64,000 nt of DNA from positions 124,001 through 188,000 of the forward strand of contig NZ_BMJQ01000003.1 of assembly GCF_014643535.1 (NCBI RefSeq). The letters are read 5' to 3'. The translations under genes were made by a program, and so were the position numbers. The stretch comes from Aliidongia dinghuensis. Its GTDB lineage: Bacteria > Pseudomonadota > Alphaproteobacteria > ATCC43930 > CGMCC-115725. The notes below the pieces were generated by a model. That model was given only the letters and a program-made list of their open reading frames with translations. It did no database searches and was not told the DNA's origin. Each line of letters begins with the position of its first letter. Position 1 is the stretch's first letter. Of this stretch, positions 8,070 through 15,853 are shown piece after piece.

Positions 8070-9653
8070 ATGCGTATCTCCCCGCGCCTCGTCGCTGGCC
8101 TCGTTGCCGCCCTTCTCGCCTCGACCAACCTTGCACATGCCGAGCAGGTGTTGCAGCGGTTCGACTCGGCCGAACCGGACTCGATCGATCCGCAGAAGAC
8201 CAATGCGGCAGACAGCCTGGCGATCGATCGCGAGATGCTGATCGGCCTCGTGACGCTCGACCCGCACGGCAAGCCGGTGCCGGGTGCTGCGGAAAGCTGG
8301 GACATTTCGCCCGACGGCAAGACCTGGACCTTCCATCTGCGCCATGACGACAAATGGTCGACCGGCGAGCCCGTGACCTCGGCCGACTTCCTCTATAGCT
8401 TCCGCCGCCTGGTCGATCCCAAGACCGCGGCGGCGGATCCGTCGGACCTGAAGCAGGTGGTGAACTACGACGCCATCGTCTCGGGCGAGGAGAAGGACCT
8501 CTCTAAACTCGGCGTGGACGCGCCCGATCCCTACACGCTCGTCCTGCACCTGACCGAGCCGCGCATCGCGCTGCCGTTCATCCTGACCGACATGGCGCTG
8601 GCGCCGCTCCACAAGGCCTCGATCGAGCAATCGGGCGACCAATGGACCCAGCCCGGCCATTTCGTCGGCAACGGCCCGTTCGTGATGAAGAGCTGGACGC
8701 CGCAGTCCGACATCGTGCTGGCCAAGAGCCCGAATTTCTTCGATGCCAAGGACGTGAAACTCGACGAAGTCCATTGGCTCGTGACCGAGAACCTGGACGC
8801 GGGCCTGACGCGCTATCGCGCGGGCGAGCTCGATTTCGTGCTGCTGACGCGCGTCCATCTGCCCTGGGCGCGCGAGAACATGGCCGATCAACTCCGTTCG
8901 GCGCCAATCAACGCGACCACGCTGCTGTTCTTCAACATGGTCAAGGGACCGCTGTCGCAGGACGTCCGGCTGCGCGAGGCGCTCAATCTGGCGATCGACC
9001 GCGAGACGCTGGTGACGAAGATCGACCCGCGCGGCGAGCCGCCGGCCTACGGCATGGTCCCGCCCGCGGTCAGCGACTACACGGCGCAGAGCATGCCGTT
9101 CAAGGGCACGCCCATGGCCGACCGGGTGAAGCAGGCGAAGGCGCTGATGACGGCCGCGGGCTATGGGCCGGACCATCCCCTGAGCCTGACGACGATCTAC
9201 ACGACCGACGAGAACAGCCGGCAGATCCTGCTCGCGATCAGCGCCATGGTGAAGCCGGTCGGCTTCGACCTGAAACTCGAGAATTCCGAGTGGCAGGTGT
9301 TCGTCTCGACCATGAACCAGCGCAACTACGACGTCGGGTTCTTCGCGCTGATCGGCACCTATGACGATTACGAGAACGCGCTCGACAATTGGCGCTCGGA
9401 CGCGGGCTTCGGCAATCCCGCAGGCTACGCCAATCCCAAGTTCGACGACCTGTTCCATCGCGGCGGCACGGCGAAGGACATGGCGACAAGGCGCGAGCTC
9501 ATGCAGCAGGCGGAAAAGCTGATGCTGGACGACTATCCGATCGCGCCGCTCGAGTTCGGCCAACGCAACATACTCATCAATCCGAAGGTGCAGGGCTACG
9601 TGACCGAGGTGGACAGCAACCAGTCGCGCTATCTCTCGATCAAGCAACAATAG
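8070..9653 (+). CDS. Oligopeptide-binding protein (SBP_bac_5), paralogue 2 of array
   Basis: The 527-residue protein has a signal peptide ending near STNLAHAEQ and the same family landmarks (DSAEPDSIDPQK, WTFHLRHDDKWSTG, LYSFRRLVDPKTAAADPSDL, EALNLAIDRETLV). It most resembles paralogue 3: both have SDL-x-Q-V/L-VNY, STGEPVTS and the TYDDYENALDN/GLDN segment. At the position of OppA Asp419 it has Thr430 (GTYDDY), so the peptide amine would not be held in the usual way. The start is 8 bp after paralogue 1, with AAGGA inside that gene's end. Periplasmic binding role is known for the family; the ligand is unknown. Confidence 0.92.
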   Translation: MRISPRLVAGLVAALLASTNLAHAEQVLQRFDSAEPDSIDPQKTNAADSLAIDREMLIGLVTLDPHGKPVPGAAESWDISPDGKTWTFHLRHDDKWSTGEPVTSADFLYSFRRLVDPKTAAADPSDLKQVVNYDAIVSGEEKDLSKLGVDAPDPYTLVLHLTEPRIALPFILTDMALAPLHKASIEQSGDQWTQPGHFVGNGPFVMKSWTPQSDIVLAKSPNFFDAKDVKLDEVHWLVTENLDAGLTRYRAGELDFVLLTRVHLPWARENMADQLRSAPINATTLLFFNMVKGPLSQDVRLREALNLAIDRETLVTKIDPRGEPPAYGMVPPAVSDYTAQSMPFKGTPMADRVKQAKALMTAAGYGPDHPLSLTTIYTTDENSRQILLAISAMVKPVGFDLKLENSEWQVFVSTMNQRNYDVGFFALIGTYDDYENALDNWRSDAGFGNPAGYANPKFDDLFHRGGTAKDMATRRELMQQAEKLMLDDYPIAPLEFGQRNILINPKVQGYVTEVDSNQSRYLSIKQQ

Positions 9654-9667
9654 GCAAATACTTTTTT

Positions 9668-9708
9668 CGTCATGGCCGGGCTTGACCCACGGCTGTCCGG
9701 GCATGACG
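9668..9708. repeat. REP-like palindromic intergenic repeat
   Basis: CGTCATGGCCGGGC and GTCCGGGCATGACG are imperfect inverted arms (12 of 14 match) spanning 9668-9708 between paralogues 2 and 3. Elements beginning CGTCATGGCCGGGCTTG are common in alphaproteobacterial intergenic DNA. Confidence 0.7.
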
Positions 9709-9737
9709 GCGGGGTAAAATGGAGTCCAACCACGTCC

Positions 9738-11315
9738 ATGCGCGCTCTTCCGTCCGTAATCGCCGCCGTAGCGGCGCTCCAGTTCCTGATGGCGCCGGCC
9801 CAGGCAGGCCAGGTCCTGCACCGGATCTCGGAGGCCGAGCCCGAGACGCTCGATCCGCAGAAGAGCTCGGCCTCGGGTTCGCTCGCGATCGACCGCGACA
9901 TGTTCATCGGCTTGCTCACGCTCGACCCGCAGGAACATGTCGTGCCGGGCGTCGCCGAAAAATGGGAGATCTCGCCCGATGGCAAGACCTGGACGTTCCA
10001 TCTCCGCCACGACGCGAAATGGTCGACCGGCGAGCCGGTGACATCCCAGGACTTCGTCTACAGTTTCCGGCGCCTCGTCGATCCCAAGACCGCGGCCGCC
10101 GATTCCTCGGACCTGACGCAGCTCGTGAACTACCAGGCAATCGCGTCGGGCCAGGAGAAGGACCTGACCAAGTTCGGCGTCGAGGCGGCTGACCCCTATA
10201 CGCTCGTCCTGCATCTGACCGAGCCCCGGCTCGCCCTCAAGTTCCTCCTGACCGACCCGATGCTGTTCCCGCTGCACAAGGCCTCGGTCGAAAAATGGGG
10301 GGCAGCCTGGACCCAGCCCGAGCATCTGGTCGGCAACGGCCCGTTCGTCATGAAGAGCTGGGTGCCGCAGTCATCGGTCGTGCTGACGAAGAGCCCGACC
10401 TTCTTCGACGCGGCGTCGGTCAAGCTCGACGAGGTCGACTGGATCGTGACCGAAAGCACCAAGACGGCGCTGACGCGCTTTCGCGCCGGCGAGCTTGATT
10501 TCGACCCGCTCGCCAAGAACGACATTCCCTGGGCCAGGCAGAACGCCGCGGACCAGCTCGTGACCGCCGACGTCAACGGCTTCACCTTCTTGTTCTTCAA
10601 CATGACGAAGGGGCCGTTCAAGGAGGACGTCCGGCTGCGCGAGGCGTTCAACCTGGCGGTCGACCGCGAGACACTCGTCACCAAGGTCGACCCGCGCGGC
10701 GAGAAGCCGGCCTATGGCGTGATCCCGCCGGTGACGAGCGACTACACGCAGCAGAGCATGGATTTCAAGGACATGCCGCAGGCCGACCGCCTCACCAAGG
10801 CGAAGGGACTGATGAAGGAGGCGGGCTACGGCCCCGACCATCCGCTCAAGGTCAAGGTCACCTACCCGACCGAGGAGAACAACCGGCAGCTGCTGCTGGC
10901 GATCGCGGCCATGGTGAAACCGATCGGCGTCGACCTGGCACTCGACAATATGGAGTGGCAGGTGTTCATCGACGTGACGGACCAGCGTAATTTCGAGGTG
11001 GGCTACCTCAACCTCGTCGGCACGTATGACGACTATGAGAACGGGCTCGACAATTTCCGCAGCACGGCCGGCACCTACAACGTCAACGGCTATGCCAACG
11101 CCAAGTTCGACGACCTGTTCCACCGCGGCGGCACCTCGACCGACCCGCTCGAGCGCCGGCACCTGATGGAACAGGCCGAGAAGCTGATGCTAAACGACTA
11201 CCCGGTTGTGCCGCTCGAATTCTACGTGCGCAACGTGCTGGTCAACCCGAAACTCCAGGGCTATGTCGCCAAGGTCGTCTATAACCAGTCGCGTTATTTG
11301 TCGTTCAAGCAGTGA
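9738..11315 (+). CDS. Oligopeptide-binding protein (SBP_bac_5), paralogue 3 of array
   Basis: The 525-residue periplasmic binding protein has a signal peptide (MRALPSVIAAVAALQFLMAP, cleaved near AQAGQ) and family landmarks (SEAEPETLDPQKSS, WTFHLRHDAKWSTG, VYSFRRLVDPKTAAADSSDL, EAFNLAVDRETLV). It is the closest relative of paralogue 2 in the array. The amine-anchoring position is Thr429 (GTYDDY). The frame is open from 9672, but those 22 codons come from the REP-like repeat, so I start at the ATG at 9738, which opens the signal peptide. The repeat separates it from paralogue 2 by 84 bp, so its expression may differ from the first two genes. Confidence 0.92.
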   Translation: MRALPSVIAAVAALQFLMAPAQAGQVLHRISEAEPETLDPQKSSASGSLAIDRDMFIGLLTLDPQEHVVPGVAEKWEISPDGKTWTFHLRHDAKWSTGEPVTSQDFVYSFRRLVDPKTAAADSSDLTQLVNYQAIASGQEKDLTKFGVEAADPYTLVLHLTEPRLALKFLLTDPMLFPLHKASVEKWGAAWTQPEHLVGNGPFVMKSWVPQSSVVLTKSPTFFDAASVKLDEVDWIVTESTKTALTRFRAGELDFDPLAKNDIPWARQNAADQLVTADVNGFTFLFFNMTKGPFKEDVRLREAFNLAVDRETLVTKVDPRGEKPAYGVIPPVTSDYTQQSMDFKDMPQADRLTKAKGLMKEAGYGPDHPLKVKVTYPTEENNRQLLLAIAAMVKPIGVDLALDNMEWQVFIDVTDQRNFEVGYLNLVGTYDDYENGLDNFRSTAGTYNVNGYANAKFDDLFHRGGTSTDPLERRHLMEQAEKLMLNDYPVVPLEFYVRNVLVNPKLQGYVAKVVYNQSRYLSFKQ

Positions 11316-11319
11316 CAGC

Positions 11320-11380
11320 CGTCATCCCCTTTCCGCGCTCCCGCGCGTAACGCTGGGTTCCCGCCTGCGCGGGAATGACG
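11320..11380. repeat. REP-like palindromic intergenic repeat
   Basis: CGTCATCCCC at 11320 and GGGAATGACG at 11371 are inverted ends of a 61-bp element between paralogues 3 and 4, with an inner CCGCCTGCGCGGG hairpin. It belongs to a type similar to the one at 60569. Confidence 0.7.
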
Positions 11381-11405
11381 AGAGCTTAAAGGATCGCCCC
11401 GCCCC

Positions 11406-12971
11406 ATGCGTCTCGCCCCTGCCCTCACCGTAAGCCTGCTTCTCATGGCGTCCACGGCCCATGCCGATCACGTGCTGCGCCGGGCGAACGAGGCCGAGCC
11501 GGAATCGCTCGACCCGCAGAAGACGACCGGCCTCTACGAGGCGAACATCGAGCGCGACCTGTTCGTAGGCCTGCTGACGCTCGATCCGGAGATGAAGGTG
11601 GTGCCGGGCATCGCCGAGCGTTGGGAGGCGAGCACCGACAAGAAGGTCTGGACCTTCCATCTGCGCCATGACGCCAAATGGTCGAACGGCGATCCGGTGA
11701 CGGCGGCCGATTTCGTCTACAGCTTCCGCCGCCTCGTCGATCCCAAGACCGCCGCGGCCGAGACCGAGCAGGTGCGCGACCTCGTCAATGCCGAAGAACT
11801 CATCGCCGGCAGGGAGAAGGACCCGACCAAGCTCGGCATCGCGGCACCCGATCCCTATACGGTCGTGATCACGCTGAAACAGCCGCAGATCATGCTGCCC
11901 CTGCTGCTGACCGACTCCAACGTCGTTGCCCTCAATCGCAAGGCGATCGAGGGCAACGCCGAATGGACCCGGCCCGGCAAGATCGTCACGAACGGCCCGT
12001 TCACGCTCGACAGCTGGACGCCCAATTCCGAGATCGTGCTGAAGAAGAACCCGGGCTTCTATGATGCGGCCAAGGTGGCACTCGACGGCGTGCGCTGGAT
12101 CATGTCGGACAATCTCGAGACCGGCTTCAAGCGCTTCCGCGCCGGCGAGATCGACGTCGCCCGCGCGCCGCGCACGCAGATCAAATGGGCGCGCGAGAAC
12201 CTGGGCACGGAATTGCACGCGGGCGACGTGTTCGGCCAGTTCGCCCTGCTCTACAACATGAAGAACGGCCCGTTCGTCGGCCATCCGAAGTTGCGCGAGG
12301 CGCTGTCGCTCGCGGTCGACCGCGACCTCATCGTCAGCAAGATCGTGCCCGAGGGAGAGAAGCCGGCCTATTCGACCGTGCCGCCGGTGATCAGCGACTA
12401 CACGCCGCCGATGTACGACTGGAAGGACCAGCCGATGGCCGAGCGCCTCGCCCGCGCCAAGCAGCTGCTCGCGGACGAGGGCTACGGGCCGGACCATCCG
12501 TTCAAGTTCGAGATCACCTACACGACCAACGAGCAGGCGCGCACGATGCTGCTCGCCATCGCCGCCATGTGGAAACCCTTGGGCGTCGAGGTCACGCTGC
12601 AGAACCAGGAATGGCAGGTGTTCGAGGCGACGCTCCGGCAGAAGAACTACGCCATGGCACCGCTCGGCGGCACCGTCACCTACGACGACGCGATGCAGCT
12701 CATCGAGCCCTACGTCAGCACGTCCACCGACCAGAACACGATCGGCTACGCCAGCCCCGCCTACGACAAGTTCGCTGGCCAGGCGTCGGTCGCGACGGAT
12801 ATCAAAAGCCGCGCCGAGCTCATGGAACAGGCGGAGAGGATCATCCTCGCCGACTATGCCGAAATCCCGCTCTACTATCAGACCGTGAACATGCTGGTGT
12901 CGGCCAAGGTCGGCGGCTGGCGGAACGCCAACCCCTATATCCAGAGCCGCTATCTCTCGCGCGAGGACTGA
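11406..12971 (+). CDS. Oligopeptide-binding protein (SBP_bac_5), paralogue 4 of array
   Basis: The 521-residue protein has a short signal peptide (MRLAPALTVSLLLMASTAHA), then ANEAEPESLDPQKTTGLYEANIE, WTFHLRHDAKWSNG, VYSFRRLVDPKTAAAETEQV and EALSLAVDRDLIV. Its N-terminal landmarks resemble paralogue 1 (TGL-x-EANI), but the peptide-amine position is Thr425 (TVTYDDA) rather than Asp. An in-cluster ribosome site AAAGGA precedes the ATG. Its stop is 3 bp before the TTG start of paralogue 5, so the two are translationally close. Ligand unknown. Confidence 0.92.
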   Translation: MRLAPALTVSLLLMASTAHADHVLRRANEAEPESLDPQKTTGLYEANIERDLFVGLLTLDPEMKVVPGIAERWEASTDKKVWTFHLRHDAKWSNGDPVTAADFVYSFRRLVDPKTAAAETEQVRDLVNAEELIAGREKDPTKLGIAAPDPYTVVITLKQPQIMLPLLLTDSNVVALNRKAIEGNAEWTRPGKIVTNGPFTLDSWTPNSEIVLKKNPGFYDAAKVALDGVRWIMSDNLETGFKRFRAGEIDVARAPRTQIKWARENLGTELHAGDVFGQFALLYNMKNGPFVGHPKLREALSLAVDRDLIVSKIVPEGEKPAYSTVPPVISDYTPPMYDWKDQPMAERLARAKQLLADEGYGPDHPFKFEITYTTNEQARTMLLAIAAMWKPLGVEVTLQNQEWQVFEATLRQKNYAMAPLGGTVTYDDAMQLIEPYVSTSTDQNTIGYASPAYDKFAGQASVATDIKSRAELMEQAERIILADYAEIPLYYQTVNMLVSAKVGGWRNANPYIQSRYLSRED

Positions 12972-12974
12972 GCC

Positions 12975-14555
12975 TTGTTGATCCGGACGTTCGCCGCGGC
13001 TGCCGCGGCGCTCATGATTTTCCAGGCCGCCGACGCGCAAGCCGCGAATGTGCTGCGGCGCAGCCTCGATTCCGAAGTCGAATCGCTCGACCCGCAGAAA
13101 GGCATCGCGCTCTACGACGTCTCGGTGCAGCACGAGCTGCTCGAAGGGCTGACGGCGCTCGATATGGACTTGAAGCCGGTACCGGGCGCCGCACTCTCGT
13201 GGGACGTGTCGACGGACGGCCTGACCTACACGTTCCACCTGAGGCCCGACGGCAAATGGTCGAACGGTGATCCGGTCACGGCAGAGGACTTCGTCTATGC
13301 CTTCCGCCGCGGCGTCGATCCCAAGACCGGCGCCTCGGACCCGTTGGCGCTCCGGCCCATCCTGAATGCCGAGGCGATCATCGCCGGCACCGAGAAGGAC
13401 GTGACCAAGCTCGGCGTCGAGGCGGTCGATCCGCTGACGCTCAGGGTCCACCTGCAAGCGCCCTGCGTGATCTTCCCCTTGCGCATGACCGACAACACGG
13501 CGATGCCGCTCCATCGCGCATCGATCGAGAAATGGGGCCGGGACTGGCCGAAGCCCGGCCATTTCGTCGGCAACGGCGCCTTCGTGCTCAAGGACTGGGT
13601 GCCGCAATCCCAGATCACGCTGATCAAGAACCCGCTCTATCACGACGCGGCGAACGTCAAACTTGACGAGGTCGATTACCTCAACACCTCGGACACGCTG
13701 AGCGGGCTCAAGCGCTGGGAGGCGGGCGAGCTCGACACGTTCGACCGGCCGCCGGTCAAGGAGCTGAAACGGCTGAAGGCGACTTATGCCGACGAGATGC
13801 TCGAAGCGCCGATCAACTCGCACAATTTCCTGACAATCAACATGACCCGGGGGCCTTTGTCCCAAGACCTGCGCCTGCGCCAGGCCTTGAGCATGACGGT
13901 CGACCGCGAGACCATCACCCAGAAGGTCATCCAGAACGGCAGCATGCCCGCCTACGGCTTCATGCCGCCGGTGATCCCCGACTATGTCTCGCAGCCCGTG
14001 TTCTTCAAGAGCCTGAGCCAGGCCGAGCGGCTCGCGAAGGCGAAGGAGCTGATGAAGGAGGCCGGTTACGGCCCGGACCATCCCTTGAAGCTCACGCTGA
14101 TCTATACGACCGACGAGCAGACCCGTACCGAGTTGCTCGCCATCGCCGCCATGTGGAAGCAGATCGGTGTCGAGGTCAAGCTCGACAACATGGAATGGCA
14201 AGTCTACCTGAACAAAGTCCAGCAGAAGGACTACGACATCGGCTCGATGGGCGAATACGGCCTCTATAACGAGCCGGAAGACGCCTTCATCAACTATATC
14301 TCGTCGAACACTTCATACAACTATCCCGGCTACAAGAGCGCCGAGTTCGACAAGCTGTTCGACGAGGGCCGGGTCGCGACCACGGTCGAGGCGCGCGCCA
14401 AGTTCTTCGAGGCCGCCGAGAAGCAGATGATGACCGACATGCCGGTCATCCCGCTGACCGACGTGCTGCAGCACACGCTGGTGCACAAGCGCGTGCACGG
14501 CTGGCACGCCAACGTGGCCTATCCGCAGAGCCGGTATCTGTCGGTCACGGACTGA
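12975..14555 (+). CDS. Oligopeptide-binding protein (SBP_bac_5), paralogue 5 of array
   Basis: The 526-residue protein starts at TTG (12975, or the next TTG at 12978); GAGGA in the end of paralogue 4 is the likely ribosome site. Signal peptide MLIRTFAAAAAALMIFQAADAQAA, then SLDSEVESLDPQKG, YTFHLRPDGKWSNG, VYAFRRGVDPKTGA and QALSMTVDRETIT. It is the most diverged copy: the usual SAEPES is SEVES, and the amine-anchor position is Leu430 (YGLYNEP). A cysteine at LQAPCVIF is unusual in the array. A normal periplasmic binding fold is expected, with a ligand unlike a simple free-N-terminus peptide; that last point is inference. Confidence 0.91.
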   Translation: MLIRTFAAAAAALMIFQAADAQAANVLRRSLDSEVESLDPQKGIALYDVSVQHELLEGLTALDMDLKPVPGAALSWDVSTDGLTYTFHLRPDGKWSNGDPVTAEDFVYAFRRGVDPKTGASDPLALRPILNAEAIIAGTEKDVTKLGVEAVDPLTLRVHLQAPCVIFPLRMTDNTAMPLHRASIEKWGRDWPKPGHFVGNGAFVLKDWVPQSQITLIKNPLYHDAANVKLDEVDYLNTSDTLSGLKRWEAGELDTFDRPPVKELKRLKATYADEMLEAPINSHNFLTINMTRGPLSQDLRLRQALSMTVDRETITQKVIQNGSMPAYGFMPPVIPDYVSQPVFFKSLSQAERLAKAKELMKEAGYGPDHPLKLTLIYTTDEQTRTELLAIAAMWKQIGVEVKLDNMEWQVYLNKVQQKDYDIGSMGEYGLYNEPEDAFINYISSNTSYNYPGYKSAEFDKLFDEGRVATTVEARAKFFEAAEKQMMTDMPVIPLTDVLQHTLVHKRVHGWHANVAYPQSRYLSVTD

Positions 14556-14600
14556 TCATGGGAGGGGAGCATGCCGGAACACCCTAAGGAGCCCGAACCC

Positions 14601-14987
14601 ATGCTGGATCACATCGGCTTCGCCGTCGCCGACTTCGCGCGCTCGAAACGCTTCTACCAGGCGGCGCTGGCGCCGCTCGGCATCACGCTGCTCATGGAAG
14701 TGAGCGCCGAGGAGACCGGCGCCGAGGCCCACGCCGGCTTCGGCACGCCGGGCCGGCCGTTCTTCTGGATCGGCACCGGATCGCGGCCGGCGCAATCGAC
14801 GCACGTCGCCTTCGTGGCGCCAGACCGGGCGACGGTCGACGCGTTCCACCGCGCAGCGCTCGCCGCCGGCGGCACCGACAACGGCGCGCCGGGCCCGCGT
14901 CCGCACTACCACCCCGACTACTACGGCGCCTACGTACGCGACCCGGACGGCAACAACATCGAAGCGGTCTGCCGCCGGCCCGCATAG
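14601..14987 (+). CDS. Glyoxalase/bleomycin-resistance (VOC) family protein
   Basis: The 128-residue single VOC domain starts MLDHIGFAVADFARSKRFYQAAL and ends with YYGAYVRDPDGNNIEAVC, the family's closing beta strand with the metal-ligand Glu. His4 and that Glu are likely metal ligands. VOC proteins include lyases, dioxygenases and resistance proteins, so the reaction is not assigned. Two in-frame ATGs both have ribosome sites: 14571 after GGGAGGGGAGC and 14601 after AAGGAG; homologues begin at MLDHI, so I use the second. The gene follows the peptide-binding array on the same strand and may be co-transcribed. Confidence 0.85.
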   Translation: MLDHIGFAVADFARSKRFYQAALAPLGITLLMEVSAEETGAEAHAGFGTPGRPFFWIGTGSRPAQSTHVAFVAPDRATVDAFHRAALAAGGTDNGAPGPRPHYHPDYYGAYVRDPDGNNIEAVCRRPA

Positions 14988-14991
14988 CGCT

Positions 14992-15798
14992 TTAGGGTTT
15001 GGCGGCTCCATCGACATGCACGTCCATGGCCGCGAGATTGTCGCGGGCGGCGTCGCCGGCCGGCCCATCGGGTGCCAGTTCCAGCACCTTGATCCAGTCG
15101 GCGCGGGCGCCCTTGTCGTCTTTCTGCAGCCGGCGGACGTTCGCCCGCTCGAGCCAGGCGTCGGCCGAGTTCGGCGCGGCGGCCACGGCCTCGTCGGCGT
15201 CCTTGCGCGCGGCCGACAATTCGCCCTGCAGCCGGTTGGCGGCGGCGCGATATGTAAGCACCTCGCCGCGCGGCGCCCCGCCGGCAAGGGCGCGGCTCAG
15301 ATCCTCCTTCGCCGCCTTGTAGTCCTTGGCCGCGGCCAGGGCGCGCGCGCGCGCGACGAGCAGCGACGGGTCCTTGGGATCGAGCCCGATCGCCGCATCG
15401 AGATCGGCCCGCGCCTTGGCCGGCTGGCCCGCCTGCAGCCAGGCCTCGCCGGCCTGCATCAGAACCTCGGCGCGCAGGCTCGGCGCCTCGCGCACCATTT
15501 CCTTGCCGAGCGTCTCGAGCGTGTCGCCGGCGAGCGCATATTGTTTGAGACCCATGAGGGCCACACCGGCACAATGTTCCGCCGGTAGCCCGCCGCCGTG
15601 GTCCTTCCAGACCGAGGCCATTTCGAACCCGTCTTCCGGCTCCTTGCGCGCCGTATCCATGCAGCGCTCGTAGCTGGCCGCGTCGTTCGTGAGGTCGGCG
15701 GCGGGTGCCGGCACCGAAGCGACCATCAAGGGGGCCAGGGCCAGGAGCCAATTGGTCGCGGTGCAGCGTGAATGGTGGAAAGACGGCAGACGTGGCAT
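14992..15798 (-). CDS. Periplasmic TPR-repeat protein
   Basis: The 268-residue product has a signal peptide (through APLMVASVPAPAA) followed by tetratricopeptide-like helices, clearest in LMQAGEAWLQAGQPAKARADLDAAIGLDPKDPSLL, ARARALAAAKDYKAAKEDLSRAL and WLERANVRRLQKDDKGARADWIKVLELAP. TPR arrays bind other proteins; no enzymatic domain is seen. An early Cys pair (YERCMDTA and AEHCAG) could form a disulfide. It runs opposite to its neighbours: its 3' end converges with the VOC gene 4 bp away and its 5' end is 55 bp from the divergent sixth peptide-binding gene, so the two may share a regulatory region. Confidence 0.82.
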   Translation of the reverse strand: MPRLPSFHHSRCTATNWLLALAPLMVASVPAPAADLTNDAASYERCMDTARKEPEDGFEMASVWKDHGGGLPAEHCAGVALMGLKQYALAGDTLETLGKEMVREAPSLRAEVLMQAGEAWLQAGQPAKARADLDAAIGLDPKDPSLLVARARALAAAKDYKAAKEDLSRALAGGAPRGEVLTYRAAANRLQGELSAARKDADEAVAAAPNSADAWLERANVRRLQKDDKGARADWIKVLELAPDGPAGDAARDNLAAMDVHVDGAAKP

Positions 15799-15853
15799 AG
15801 GTGGCTTTCATTCGTCGGGGCGGCAGCTTCGCGGGTTAAACAACGGGCACACG

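Noticed and set aside
11322..14201. 959-codon reverse open frame across peptide-binding paralogues 4 and 5
   Set aside because: Long antisense frames arise easily in GC-rich genes; the forward strand holds two well-conserved proteins.
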